NCBI RefSeq assembly: GCF_001742165.1 | Contig: NZ_CP016442.1 | Location: 2,356,001 to 2,420,000 of the forward strand | Length of the DNA stretch: 64,000 nucleotides | Direction: 5' to 3' | Origin: Burkholderia stabilis | GTDB taxonomy: Bacteria; Pseudomonadota; Gammaproteobacteria; Burkholderiales; Burkholderiaceae | Shown here: piece by piece, positions 1-8,656 of the stretch | Position numbering within the stretch: position 1 is the first letter of the stretch | Layout: each line of letters opens with the position of its first letter | The notes under the pieces: generated by a model | Seen by the model: only the letters and a program-made list of their open reading frames with translations | Told to the model about the DNA's origin: nothing | Database searches by the model: none | Program-made: the position numbers and the translations under genes

Positions 1-345
1 CGGATCGTCCGCAACCTGCTCAAGGAACTGGGCTACTCGAACGTCGACGAGGCCGAGGACGGCCTGGCCGGCCTCGCGCGGCTGCGCGGCGGCGGCTACG
101 ACTTCGTGATCTCGGACTGGAACATGCCGAACCTCGACGGCCTCGCGATGCTGAAGGAAATCCGCGCGGACGCGACGCTCACGCACCTGCCGGTGCTGAT
201 GGTCACGGCCGAGTCGAAGAAGGAGAACATCATCGCGGCCGCGCAGGCGGGCGCGAGCGGCTACGTCGTGAAACCGTTTACGGCGGCGACGCTCGACGAA
301 AAGCTGAACAAGATCATCGACAAGATGGCGAAAGCCGGGAGCTGA
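1..345 (+). CDS. cheY: Chemotaxis response regulator CheY (5' truncated by window)
   Basis: Single-domain receiver that carries the signal from the CheA kinase to the flagellar switch. The window opens inside the gene: 114 residues are visible, so about 15 N-terminal residues, including the acidic pair that binds Mg2+, lie outside. Landmarks present are the phosphoacceptor Asp in [11 protein letters not shown], the MVTAES segment carrying the conserved Thr, and the Lys in YVVKPF. The protein ends right after the receiver fold with no output domain. One base separates its stop from the GTG of cheZ, so the two are cotranscribed, and this neighbour supports CheY over other receivers. Confidence 0.95.
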   Translation, partial: RIVRNLLKELGYSNVDEAEDGLAGLARLRGGGYDFVISDWNMPNLDGLAMLKEIRADATLTHLPVLMVTAESKKENIIAAAQAGASGYVVKPFTAATLDEKLNKIIDKMAKAGS

Positions 346-346
346 C

Positions 347-1078
347 GTGAACGAGCCGATCCATGCGGCGCTCGCCGGCGCGGGGTTCAGCGCCGACAGC
401 CATCCAGAAGGCGCCGATTTCGCGAGCGACCGCATTCTCGCGCGCATCGGCCACGTCACGCGCACGCTGCGCGATTCGATGCGCGAGCTCGGGCTCGACA
501 AGCATGTCGAGCGCGCGGCGGAAGCCGTGCCCGACGCGCGCGACCGGCTGCGCTACGTCGCGACGATGACCGAGCAGGCCGCCGTGCGCGTGCTGAACGC
601 GATCGAGGTCGCGAAGCCGATGCAGGAGCGCATCCAGAACGAGGCCGAGGCGCTCGATGCGCGCTGGTCGCAGTGGTACGCGGCGCCGATCGAGCACGCG
701 GAAGTGCGCGAGCTGATGGACGATACGCGCGCGTTCCTGCGTGCGCTGCCGGAGTCGACGTCGGCGACCAGCGCGCAACTGCTCGAGATCATGCTTGCGC
801 AGGATTTCCAGGACCTGACCGGGCAGGTGATCAAGAAGATCATGGACATGGTCTACCTGATCGAGCAGCAGCTTCTCACCGTGCTCGTCGAGAACATCGC
901 GCCCGAGCGGCGCGAGCAGTTCGCGGCGACCGCAGCCGCGCTCGCGGCCGAGCAGATGAGCCCGACCGGCAGCCCGGAGTCGCTGCTGAACGGCCCGCAG
1001 ATCGCGCCGGAAGGCAAATCGGACGTCGTCCAGGACCAGGGGCAGGTCGACGACCTGCTCGCGAGCCTGGGCTTCTGA
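347..1078 (+). CDS. cheZ: Chemotaxis protein phosphatase CheZ
   Basis: Phosphatase that dephosphorylates CheY-P and so ends the tumble signal. The 243-residue protein is a little longer than the enterobacterial one (~214). The catalytic segment DFQDLTGQVIKKIMD is intact: D156 and Q160 match the Asp and Gln of the E. coli active site (D143/Q147). The C-terminal peptide QVDDLLASLGF is the flexible CheY-binding tail, reached through a Pro/Gly-rich linker. A GTG start is chosen because it follows the cheY stop by one base and keeps the full helical N-terminus. Identity is secure from motif, tail and neighbour. Confidence 0.95.
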   Translation: MNEPIHAALAGAGFSADSHPEGADFASDRILARIGHVTRTLRDSMRELGLDKHVERAAEAVPDARDRLRYVATMTEQAAVRVLNAIEVAKPMQERIQNEAEALDARWSQWYAAPIEHAEVRELMDDTRAFLRALPESTSATSAQLLEIMLAQDFQDLTGQVIKKIMDMVYLIEQQLLTVLVENIAPERREQFAATAAALAAEQMSPTGSPESLLNGPQIAPEGKSDVVQDQGQVDDLLASLGF

Positions 1079-1345
1079 CCCTGGCGCACCGCATCGGCGC
1101 GCCCCGTTTCGCGGGGCCGCCTGCCCGCTCGCGCGCGTCACGGCGTTCCCACAACGTTTACCCCCGCTTGCCGCATCCGCGCGGCCCGGTGCAGCATGCG
1201 TCGAATTGACACGCCGACACATGCTGCAGGCATACTACGCGTCAGCAGCAACGGAGCGTCATTCATACGACTTTCATATGTTGGCAGGCGATGCAGGCAC
1301 GATGGCTGCGCGCCCTGCAACGAAGCCAGTCCCTTGGGAGGGAAC

Positions 1346-1849
1346 TTGAAGCTGAAACGCTTGGGCTGGGCCGTCGCGCGCGCGGCGGCTGCAACGGGTG
1401 TGCTGTGGGCCGTCCACGCGCACGCCGAACTGGGCGGCGCGCCGATGTCGCCGCCCGCCGACGATCAGGCCGCCAGCGTGCGCGCGTTGCAGCGCGCGAT
1501 GCGTTCGGCCGACGGCGTGCAGGCGAGCACGGCCGCTTATACCGTCCGCGAGATCACGCTCGGGTCGGGTACCGTCATCCACGAATACACCTCTGCCGCC
1601 GGCAGCGTATTCGGCCTCGCGTGGCACGGGCCGACGATGCCGGACATCGCCTCGCTGCTCGGCAGCTATTTCCCGCAGTACACCGCTGGCGTCCAGGCGG
1701 CGCACACGGCGCGCGGCTGGCGCGCGCCCGTGTCCGTCGAGACGAGCGGCCTCGTGATCCGGACGGGCGGCCACATGGGCGCCTTCTCGGGCCAGGCGTG
1801 GCTGCCGACGGCGCTGCCTGCCGGCCTGACCGGCAACGACATCCAGTGA
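1346..1849 (+). CDS. DUF2844 domain secreted protein
   Basis: Small exported protein of unknown function, 167 residues. The TTG start is chosen because GGGAGG lies 4 bases upstream and it gives a clean signal peptide: KLKR, a hydrophobic stretch and an AHA cleavage site before ELGGAP. The mature part has the segment HEYTSAAGSVFGLAWHGPTMPD typical of DUF2844 proteins. It precedes the DUF3443 lipoprotein by 16 bases, a pairing I know from other Burkholderia; the two probably work together in the envelope. No catalytic motif is visible. The longer ATG frame starting at 1196 has no signal peptide at its N-terminus and is less likely. Confidence 0.75.
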   Translation: MKLKRLGWAVARAAAATGVLWAVHAHAELGGAPMSPPADDQAASVRALQRAMRSADGVQASTAAYTVREITLGSGTVIHEYTSAAGSVFGLAWHGPTMPDIASLLGSYFPQYTAGVQAAHTARGWRAPVSVETSGLVIRTGGHMGAFSGQAWLPTALPAGLTGNDIQ

Positions 1850-1865
1850 CAGCGGGAGAGCGATC

Positions 1866-3101
1866 TTGAGAATTCCTCGTACATTCAAGCGCTGGCTCGG
1901 CGTGCTGGGCCTCGCGGCCGCGACGGCCGTGCTCGTGACGGCATGCGGCGGCGGCGACGGCGGCGGCAGTAGCGCCGGCAACGGAAACGGCAACGGCAAC
2001 GGTTCGGGCGGATCGGACGGCAACAGCGGGAACACGGCCGTCATCACGGTCGGCACCGGCGTCGCGAACGTGATCAACATCCCGACCGTCAGCGTGAAGG
2101 TCTGCGCGCCGGGCACGTCGAACTGCCAGGTGGTCAGCAACGTGCTCGTCGATACCGCGTCCTACGGGCTGCGGCTCGTCGGCAGCGCCGTGTCGGGCGT
2201 GCTGAACAACCTGCCGCAGGTGACGAGCGGCGGCGCGCCGGTCGCCGAGTGCGGCAAGTTCGTGTCGAGCTATACGTGGGGTTCGGTGCGCACGGTCGAC
2301 CTGTCGATCGGCAGCGAGCAGGCGAGCGCGTTGCCCGTGCAGATCATCGGCGACCTCGGCACGACGAACGTGCCGAGCTCGTGCACGAACGGCGGCGCAT
2401 CGGCCAACTCGGCGAGCGCGCTGGGCGCGAACGGGATCCTCGGCATCGGGCCGGCGCCGAACGACTGCGGCACGCTTTGCGCGACGCAGACGACGTCGAG
2501 CAACAACTACTACGCGTGCCCGAACGGCAACAACGCGAACTGCTCGGTCACGCTCGTGCCGGTGACGCAGCAGGTGGCCAACCCGGTGCATCGCTTCGCC
2601 GACAGCAGCGGCGTGAGCGTGCAGATGCCGAACGTCTCGAGCAGCGGGCAGGCGAGCGCGACCGGAACGCTGACGTTCGGGCTGCCCGACCTGACCGGGA
2701 AGACCGTGATGACGTCGACCACGACGGGTGACGTCAGCGCGACGTTCCTCGGGCGCAACGTGACCGCGTTCTTCGATACCGGCTCGAACGCGTATTTCTT
2801 CAACGATTCGGCGCAGACGGTCTGCTCGAGGAATACGCAGTTCTACTGCCCGTCGGCCACGACCGCCTACTCGGCGACGCTGACCGGCCAGAACGGCACG
2901 GCCGGCACCGTGTCGATGTCCGTCGCGAACGCGGATTCGCTGTTCGCGAACCCGTCGACGTTCGCGTTCAACAACATCGCGGGGCCGTTCGGCTCGTCCG
3001 CCTGGCTCGATATCGGCATGCCGCACTTCTACGGCAAGACGATCTACTTCGGGATGGACAAGACCGCGAGCGGCGGCGCGCAGCCTTTCGTCGCGTTCTG
3101 A
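1866..3101 (+). CDS. DUF3443 lipoprotein with pepsin-like motifs
   Basis: Predicted lipoprotein of 411 residues, function unproven. The signal peptide ends in VTAC followed by a Gly/Asn-rich low-complexity linker (about residues 28-56). The rest resembles a two-lobed aspartic protease by motif only: VDTASYGLRL puts Asp96 in a DTAS box and FFDTGSNAYFF puts Asp304 in a DTGS box, about 208 residues apart, close to the spacing in pepsins. Several Cys pairs suggest disulfides. TTG start with GGGAGAG upstream; it follows the DUF2844 gene closely and is ended by a strong palindromic terminator. Protease activity is an inference from the two motifs. Confidence 0.75.
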   Translation: MRIPRTFKRWLGVLGLAAATAVLVTACGGGDGGGSSAGNGNGNGNGSGGSDGNSGNTAVITVGTGVANVINIPTVSVKVCAPGTSNCQVVSNVLVDTASYGLRLVGSAVSGVLNNLPQVTSGGAPVAECGKFVSSYTWGSVRTVDLSIGSEQASALPVQIIGDLGTTNVPSSCTNGGASANSASALGANGILGIGPAPNDCGTLCATQTTSSNNYYACPNGNNANCSVTLVPVTQQVANPVHRFADSSGVSVQMPNVSSSGQASATGTLTFGLPDLTGKTVMTSTTTGDVSATFLGRNVTAFFDTGSNAYFFNDSAQTVCSRNTQFYCPSATTAYSATLTGQNGTAGTVSMSVANADSLFANPSTFAFNNIAGPFGSSAWLDIGMPHFYGKTIYFGMDKTASGGAQPFVAF

Positions 3102-3122
3102 CGCGGGACGGCCGCACGCAGC

Positions 3123-3156
3123 AAAAGGGGGCGATCGATCGCCCCCTTTTTTATTC
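3123..3156 (+). terminator. Rho-independent terminator after DUF3443 gene
   Basis: A perfect 28-base palindrome (3123-3150: A4, G5, then CGAT mirrored to C5, T4) is followed by T residues. It lies 22 bases after the DUF3443 stop and should end the DUF2844-DUF3443 transcript. Confidence 0.9.
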
Positions 3157-3261
3157 CGCCGCCGCGTGCGCACGACGGACCGGATCGCCGCCGCGCGCGG
3201 GCGCAGCGCCTAAGATGTAAGATCGGCACCGGTGCCGGCACGACATCGAGGAGGCCGCGCC

Positions 3262-3759
3262 ATGAGCACGCGCATACAACGCATCACGCCTTTCCTGTGG
3301 TTCGACCACGACGCCGAGGCGGCCGCCAATTTCTACGTGTCGGTGTTCGACGACGCGCGCATCGTGCACGTCGCGCGTTATGGCAAGGCCGGCGCGAATG
3401 CGTCCGGGCAGGCGGAAGGCGCGGTGATGACGGTCGCGTTCGAGCTCGACGGGCAGGCGTTCGTCGCGCTGAACGGCGGCCCCGTGTTCCAGATCACGCC
3501 GGCCGTGTCGTTCGTCGTCAACTGTCGCGACCAGGACGAAATCGACCGCTACTGGGCGCGCCTGTCCGAAGGCGGCGACGCGCGCGCGCAGCAGTGCGGC
3601 TGGCTGAGCGACCGCTTCGGCGTGTCGTGGCAGGTCGTGCCCGCGCAGATGTCCGAGCTGATGACAGGCGATTCGGCGCGCGCCGAGCGCGTGATGGCCC
3701 AGGTGATGACGATGAAGAAGCTCGATCTCGCCGCGCTGCAGCGCGCGGCGGCCGGCTAG
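3262..3759 (+). CDS. VOC family protein (PhnB-like)
   Basis: A 165-residue protein of the vicinal-oxygen-chelate fold, PhnB-like branch, sometimes mislabelled as 3-demethylubiquinone methyltransferase. N-terminal ITPFLWFDHDAEAAANFYVSVFDDARI is the standard opening of the family, and the C-terminal half contains YWARLSEGG and CGWLSDRFGVSWQVVP, also diagnostic. ATG start with GAGGAGG 7 bases upstream. It is flanked by a terminator and a convergent gene, so it is probably a single-gene unit. Substrate is unknown; many relatives have no proven activity. Confidence 0.85.
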   Translation: MSTRIQRITPFLWFDHDAEAAANFYVSVFDDARIVHVARYGKAGANASGQAEGAVMTVAFELDGQAFVALNGGPVFQITPAVSFVVNCRDQDEIDRYWARLSEGGDARAQQCGWLSDRFGVSWQVVPAQMSELMTGDSARAERVMAQVMTMKKLDLAALQRAAAG

Positions 3760-3794
3760 GGCCGGCTCGAGCCCGCGATCAGCGTGAACCGGCG

Positions 3795-4202
3795 CTAGTC
3801 GGCTGGTGGCCGGCCGGCGTGCATCGTCGTCGTATGGTCGAGGAAGCGGTGGCCGGGCCCGTAAGCGGTGCTTTCGATGCGCGCCGCGTCGGCCGGCGCG
3901 ACGGCGCGCCCGTTGGCATCGACCGACAGCGATTCGATCTCGACGACCGGCACGCACCACGCCGCATGCGCGCGTTCGGCCGGTTCACCGTGCGCGTCGG
4001 CGCAGCGAAACGCGAAGCCCTCCGAGAAATCCAGCGCGCGCCGGGTTTGCGTCGCCCCGTTCCACGCATATCGCACGACGATCGTGCCGGGGTGCGGCGC
4101 GCCAGGCGCCTGCGCGCCGGGCGGCAGGCCCGGCGTGCCCGCGCAGCCGGCGGCGAGCGTGCAGGCGAGCGACAGCAACGGAACGAGCGGACGACGGAAC
4201 AT
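3795..4202 (-). CDS. Small hypothetical lipoprotein
   Basis: A 135-residue protein that I do not recognise. A lipoprotein signal is clear: MFRRPL, a hydrophobic run and LAAGC with the lipidated Cys at residue 20, followed by a Pro/Gly/Ala-rich linker. The mature domain (about 40-125) has two Cys (FRCADA, AWCVP) that could form a disulfide. It converges on the VOC gene with 35 bases between the stops. The opposite strand carries several open frames, but only this one has a coherent export signal. Confidence 0.6.
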   Translation of the reverse strand: MFRRPLVPLLSLACTLAAGCAGTPGLPPGAQAPGAPHPGTIVVRYAWNGATQTRRALDFSEGFAFRCADAHGEPAERAHAAWCVPVVEIESLSVDANGRAVAPADAARIESTAYGPGHRFLDHTTTMHAGRPPAD

Positions 4203-4581
4203 GCGCGATTCGAACGGGATCGGGGAAGGCCAAAAGGGTAACGCGAGCGTCGCGCCAGCGTATTGCCGGCCGGCCGGTTAATCGAATTTCGTGTACTCGA
4301 GCCGATTATCGATCGTGCACGGTTTCATTTGGTTGTAATCAGACGCTGGATTATTCGGGGCTGGTGATTCTGTCAGGTTTTAAAGATTATTAAAATGACG
4401 CGCCATGCAAGTCCGTGGCGCCGCATTACGTTATTGCGGCCGTTCCCGCGCCACTTTGGCGTGCGGCAAGACCGGCCCGTGCGCCGGCCAATATGTGAAA
4501 AGAGATGGAGCCTGTCGAAATTCAAACATATAATGCCGGCGTTGTTTCCGGGGTGCCAATATAAAACAGGAGGGTAATAAG
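4203..4581. other. Intergenic, partly AT-rich, holding DUF805 promoter
   Basis: No convincing gene. Bases 4280-4400 and 4490-4580 are clearly richer in A/T than the neighbours. A consensus TATAAT sits at 4529-4534 about 48 bases before the DUF805 start, though without a good -35. An AGGAGGG ribosome site at 4569-4575 fixes the DUF805 start. Confidence 0.5.
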
Positions 4582-4962
4582 ATGAATTTTTCAGAAGCCG
4601 TTCGTGCCGTACTCAATAAATACGCGACATTCGAAGGACGTGCGCGTCGTGCCGAATACTGGTATTTCGCGCTGCTGAGCTGCGTGCTTTCGGTTCTCGC
4701 CCAGATCATCGGCGCGGCGGGCCGCGACGCGGGCCTGATCACGCTGCTGCTGCTCGGCGTGATCTTCCTGGTTTCGCTCGCGCTGATCATCCCGGGCATC
4801 GCGGTCAGCGTGCGCCGCCTGCACGATACGGGCCGCTCGGGCTGGTTCCTGTTGCTCGGGTTCATTCCGATCGTCGGCGGCATCCTGCTGCTCGTATGGA
4901 TGTGCTCGCGCGGCACCGAAGGTCCGAACCGCTTCGGCGCGGACCCGATCCCGGCGGCCTGA
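4582..4962 (+). CDS. DUF805 inner-membrane protein
   Basis: A 126-residue membrane protein of the DUF805 (YhaH) family, function unknown. It opens with the family hallmark FEGRARRAEYWYFAL, followed by hydrophobic segments at about 30-50 and 55-75, a second hallmark VRRLHDTGRSGWF and a last membrane segment. The C-terminus FGADPIP is also typical. Preceded by its own -10 box and a strong ribosome site, followed by a hairpin, so probably monocistronic. Phage holin-like or transport roles have been suggested for the family, but nothing here supports them. Confidence 0.88.
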   Translation: MNFSEAVRAVLNKYATFEGRARRAEYWYFALLSCVLSVLAQIIGAAGRDAGLITLLLLGVIFLVSLALIIPGIAVSVRRLHDTGRSGWFLLLGFIPIVGGILLLVWMCSRGTEGPNRFGADPIPAA

Positions 4963-4980
4963 CCGTCCGGGCGCCGCAGG

Positions 4981-5012
4981 CCCCGACGCGCGACACCGTC
5001 GCGTCGGGGCTT
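4981..5012 (+). terminator. Hairpin terminator after DUF805 gene
   Basis: CCCCGACGCG (4981-4990) pairs perfectly with CGCGTCGGGG (5000-5009) across a 9-base loop. The following tract is only modestly T-rich, so termination may be incomplete. Confidence 0.6.
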
Positions 5013-5339
5013 GATTTCCCTGCTTTCCCCGTTTCGCCTCCCCCGTTTCGCCTCCCGTTCCGCGTCCCGTTTCTCCCGCCTCAGCGCCTCACCGTTCCCC
5101 CGCTTCACGCCGTCACCACCCCATCCGGGGCAGACACGCCGCCATTGCGCCGACCGGCACGTTTTTCCGCCGCGTGACGCGCCGCTTCGGCCGCGATCCG
5201 GCTGCGTTTGCGCCGGCTCGCCCGATTCCCCGAAATACCCCCCTTTCCCGGCTTTGCTCGACCGATCGGCGTTTGACGCCTCCATGAATAATCGGTGTCA
5301 CTGGAAAGCGGCATTCCGCCGTACCCGACTGGAGGCCCC
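5013..5339. other. Intergenic with 14-bp tandem repeat and pyrimidine tract before flhB
   Basis: No gene seen. CCCCGTTTCGCCTC occurs twice head to tail (5027-5040, 5041-5054), followed by degraded copies to about 5085, so that nearly 90 bases of the + strand are mostly C and T. The flhB promoter must lie here or just downstream; I could not recognise a sigma-54 or sigma-28 box with confidence. Confidence 0.5.
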
Positions 5340-6557
5340 GTGGCAGACGAGAGCGATCTCGACAAGACCGAAGCCGCCACTCCCAGGCGCCGCGAGAAGG
5401 CGCGCGAGGAGGGGCAGGTCGCGCGTTCGCGCGAACTGGCTTCGTTCGCGCTGCTCGCGGCCGGGTTCTACGGTGCATGGCTGCTCGCGGGTCCGTCGGG
5501 CGCGCATCTGCAGGCGATGCTGCACGGCGCGTTCGCGTTCGACCGCGCAACCGCGTTCGATACCAACCGGATGCTGTCGGCGGCCGGCAGCGCGAGCCTC
5601 GAAGGCTTCGCCGCGCTGCTGCCGCTGCTCGCGCTCACCGGCGTCGCCGCGCTGCTCGCGCCGATGGCGCTCGGCGGCTGGCTGATCTCGCAGAAGACGT
5701 TCGAGCTGAAGTTCGACCGCCTGAACCCGATCTCGGGCCTCGGCCGGATCTTCTCGATGCAGGCGTTGACGCAGCTCGTCATGTCGCTCGTGAAGACGAT
5801 CGTCGTCGGCGGGATCGGTGGCGTTGCGATCTGGCGCAGCAAGGACGAGCTGCTCAGCCTGGCAACGCAGCCGCTCGGCACGGCGCTGCCCGATGCGCTG
5901 CATCTCATCGCCGTGTGCTGCGGCACGACCGTCGCCGGGATGCTGGTGGTCGCCGCGCTCGACGTGCCTTACCAACTCTGGGAATACAGCAAGAAGTTGC
6001 GCATGACGAAGGAAGAAGTGAAGCGCGAGCATCGCGAGAACGAAGGCGATCCGCACGTGAAGGGGCGGATCCGCCAACAGCAGCGCGCGATCGCGCGCCG
6101 CCGGATGATGGCGGCCGTGCCGAAGGCCGACGTGGTCGTCACGAACCCGACGCACTTCGCCGTCGCGCTGCAATACACGGACGGCGAGATGCGCGCGCCG
6201 AAGGTCGTCGCGAAGGGCGTGAACCTCGTCGCCGCGCGCATCCGCGAACTCGCGGCCGAACACAACGTGCCGCTGCTCGAAGCGCCGCCGCTCGCGCGTG
6301 CGCTGTATCACAACGTCGACATCGAGCGCGAGATTCCCGGCTCGCTGTACTCGGCCGTCGCCGAGGTGCTCGCGTGGGTCTACCAGCTCAAGCGCTTCCG
6401 CTCGGAAGGCGGCGCGTTCCCCGCAGTGCCGGTCGATCTCGACGTGCCGGCCGACCTCGACAAGGGCGCGTCGGTGTCCGCCGACGACGAGCGCGAGGAA
6501 GCCGAGGACACGCTCGGCAAGCAAGGTAAGCAGGGCGCGCAAGGAGCCTCCGCATGA
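5340..6557 (+). CDS. flhB: Flagellar export switch protein FlhB
   Basis: Membrane component of the flagellar type III export gate that switches secretion from hook to filament substrates. The 405-residue protein has the N-terminal DLDKTEAATPRRREKAREEGQ motif, four membrane segments and a cytoplasmic domain with the autocleavage site NPTH at residues 269-272, the same numbering as enterobacterial FlhB. A GTG start with GGAGG 6 bases upstream is preferred to the earlier in-frame ATG because the protein then begins at VADESDLDKTEAATP as in relatives. Its stop overlaps the flhA start (ATGA), the first of a chain of coupled genes. Confidence 0.96.
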   Translation: MADESDLDKTEAATPRRREKAREEGQVARSRELASFALLAAGFYGAWLLAGPSGAHLQAMLHGAFAFDRATAFDTNRMLSAAGSASLEGFAALLPLLALTGVAALLAPMALGGWLISQKTFELKFDRLNPISGLGRIFSMQALTQLVMSLVKTIVVGGIGGVAIWRSKDELLSLATQPLGTALPDALHLIAVCCGTTVAGMLVVAALDVPYQLWEYSKKLRMTKEEVKREHRENEGDPHVKGRIRQQQRAIARRRMMAAVPKADVVVTNPTHFAVALQYTDGEMRAPKVVAKGVNLVAARIRELAAEHNVPLLEAPPLARALYHNVDIEREIPGSLYSAVAEVLAWVYQLKRFRSEGGAFPAVPVDLDVPADLDKGASVSADDEREEAEDTLGKQGKQGAQGASA

Positions 6558-8656
6558 GCACCCCGACGACCGGCCTGTTCGCGAAGCGCCAGAACCCGTT
6601 CGCAGGCACCAACCTGCGCGCGCTCGCGGGCCCGATCCTCATCTGCATGATCCTGGGGATGATGATCCTGCCGCTGCCCCCGCTGCTGCTGGATCTGCTG
6701 TTCACGTTCAACATCGCGCTGTCGGTGATGGTGCTGCTCGTCAGCATGTACACGATGAAGCCGCTCGATTTCGCGGCGTTCCCGAGCGTGCTGCTGTTCT
6801 CGACGCTGCTGCGCCTGTCGCTGAACGTCGCGTCGACGCGTGTCGTGCTGCTCGAAGGCCACACCGGGCCGGACGCTGCCGGCCAGGTGATCGAGGCGTT
6901 CGGCCACTTCCTCGTCGGCGGCAACTTCGCGGTCGGCATCGTCGTGTTCGTGATCCTGATGATCATCAACTTCATGGTCATCACGAAGGGCGCGGGGCGG
7001 ATCGCGGAAGTGTCCGCGCGCTTCACGCTCGATGCGATGCCCGGCAAGCAGATGGCGATCGACGCCGACCTGAACGCCGGCCTCATCAACGAGGAACAGG
7101 CGCGCAAGCGCCGCCTGGCCGTGTCGCAGGAAGCCGAGTTCTACGGGTCGATGGACGGCGCGTCGAAGTTCGTGCGCGGCGATGCGATCGCCGGCCTGAT
7201 CATCATGGCGATCAACGTGATCGGCGGGCTGATCGTCGGGATGGTCCAGCACGACATGTCGTTCGCCGCGGCCGGCACCAACTACACGCTGCTGACGATC
7301 GGCGACGGCCTCGTCGCGCAGATTCCGTCGCTCGTGATCTCGACCGCGGCCGGCGTGATCGTGTCGCGCGTCGCGACCGACGAGGACATCGGCACGCAGA
7401 TCACCGGCCAGCTGTTCACGAATCCGCGCGTGCTGATGATCACGGGCGCGATCATCGTGCTGATGGGGCTGATCCCCGGGATGCCGCACTTCGCGTTCCT
7501 CGGGCTCGGCGCCGGCGCGATCTGGCTGTCCCGCACGCAGACGAAGCGCGCGGCGGCCCGCAAGGCGGCCGGCGACGTGACCGACATCGCGCCGCCCGCC
7601 GTGCTGCCGGCCGACAGTCACGAGGCGACCTGGGACGACGTGCAGCTGATCGACCCGCTCGGCCTCGAAGTCGGCTACCGGCTGATCCCGCTCGTCGACA
7701 AGAACAGCGACGGCGAGCTGCTCAAGCGCATCAAGAGCATCCGCAAGAAATTCGCGCAGGAAATCGGCTTCCTGCCGCCGGTGATCCATATCCGCGACAA
7801 CCTCGAACTGCGGCCGAACGCGTACCGGATCGCGCTGAAGGGCGTCGAGATCGGCGTCGGCGAAGTGTTCCCGGGCCAGTGGCTCGCGATCAACCCCGGC
7901 CAGGTGACGGCCGCGCTGCCGGGCGCCGTCACGCAGGACCCGGCGTTCGGGCTGCCGGCCGTGTGGATCGACGTCGCGCTGCGCGAGCAGGCGCAGGTGT
8001 ACGGCTACACGGTGGTCGACGCGAGCACGGTCGTCGCGACGCACCTGAACCATCTCGTCGTCCAGCACGCGGCCGAGCTGCTCGGCCGCCAGGAAGTGCA
8101 GGCGCTCGTCGAGCGCACCGGCAAGGACGCGCCGTCGCTCGTCGAGGATCTCGTGCCGAAGACGATCTCGCTGACGACGCTGCAGAAAGTGCTTCAGAAC
8201 CTGCTCGAGGAAGGCGTGCCGATCCGCGACATGCGCACGATCCTCGAAGCCGTGTCCGAACATGCGGGCCGCGGCGACGCGTTCGAGATCACGGCCGCGG
8301 TGCGGCTCTCGCTCGGCCGCGCGATCACGCAGCAGTGGTATCCGGGCGCGGGCGAGATGCAGGTGATGGGCCTCGATTCGAATCTCGAGCGCGTGCTGTC
8401 GCAGGCGCTCGCCACCGGCGCGAACCCGGGCCTCGAACCCGGCCTCGCGCACAACCTTCTGACCGGCACGCAGCAAGCGATGCTGCGTCAACAGAATCTC
8501 GGGCTGCCGCCCGTGCTGCTGGTGCAGCACGCGCTGCGCGCGATGCTCGCGCGTTTCCTGCGCCGCAGCCTGCCGCAACTGAAAGTGCTGTCGTATGCCG
8601 AAGTGCCGGACACACGCACGATCAAAGTCGTTAACGTCATCGGGGGTTCCGCTTGA
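6554..8656 (+). CDS. flhA: Flagellar export gate protein FlhA
   Basis: Main subunit of the flagellar export gate, 700 residues, a normal length. The N-terminal half holds about eight membrane helices starting at GPILICMILGMMILPLPPLLLDL, with the FHIPEP-type loop region (ARFTLDAMPGKQMAID, then RRLAVSQEAEFYGSMDGASKFVRGDAIA). The C-terminal cytoplasmic domain from about residue 340 forms the substrate and chaperone docking ring. ATG overlaps the flhB stop by four bases and the stop overlaps the TTG of flhF, so translation is coupled in both directions. Confidence 0.97.
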   Translation: MSTPTTGLFAKRQNPFAGTNLRALAGPILICMILGMMILPLPPLLLDLLFTFNIALSVMVLLVSMYTMKPLDFAAFPSVLLFSTLLRLSLNVASTRVVLLEGHTGPDAAGQVIEAFGHFLVGGNFAVGIVVFVILMIINFMVITKGAGRIAEVSARFTLDAMPGKQMAIDADLNAGLINEEQARKRRLAVSQEAEFYGSMDGASKFVRGDAIAGLIIMAINVIGGLIVGMVQHDMSFAAAGTNYTLLTIGDGLVAQIPSLVISTAAGVIVSRVATDEDIGTQITGQLFTNPRVLMITGAIIVLMGLIPGMPHFAFLGLGAGAIWLSRTQTKRAAARKAAGDVTDIAPPAVLPADSHEATWDDVQLIDPLGLEVGYRLIPLVDKNSDGELLKRIKSIRKKFAQEIGFLPPVIHIRDNLELRPNAYRIALKGVEIGVGEVFPGQWLAINPGQVTAALPGAVTQDPAFGLPAVWIDVALREQAQVYGYTVVDASTVVATHLNHLVVQHAAELLGRQEVQALVERTGKDAPSLVEDLVPKTISLTTLQKVLQNLLEEGVPIRDMRTILEAVSEHAGRGDAFEITAAVRLSLGRAITQQWYPGAGEMQVMGLDSNLERVLSQALATGANPGLEPGLAHNLLTGTQQAMLRQQNLGLPPVLLVQHALRAMLARFLRRSLPQLKVLSYAEVPDTRTIKVVNVIGGSA

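Noticed and set aside
1575..3173. Large - strand open frame opposite DUF3443
   Set aside because: Arg/Ala/Asp-rich shadow translation; the + strand has a signal peptide, conserved motifs and terminator.
6380..8578. A 732-codon open frame on the - strand opposite flhA
   Set aside because: Composition is dominated by Arg, His, Asp and Val typical of the complement of GC-rich coding DNA; flhA on the + strand is unmistakable.
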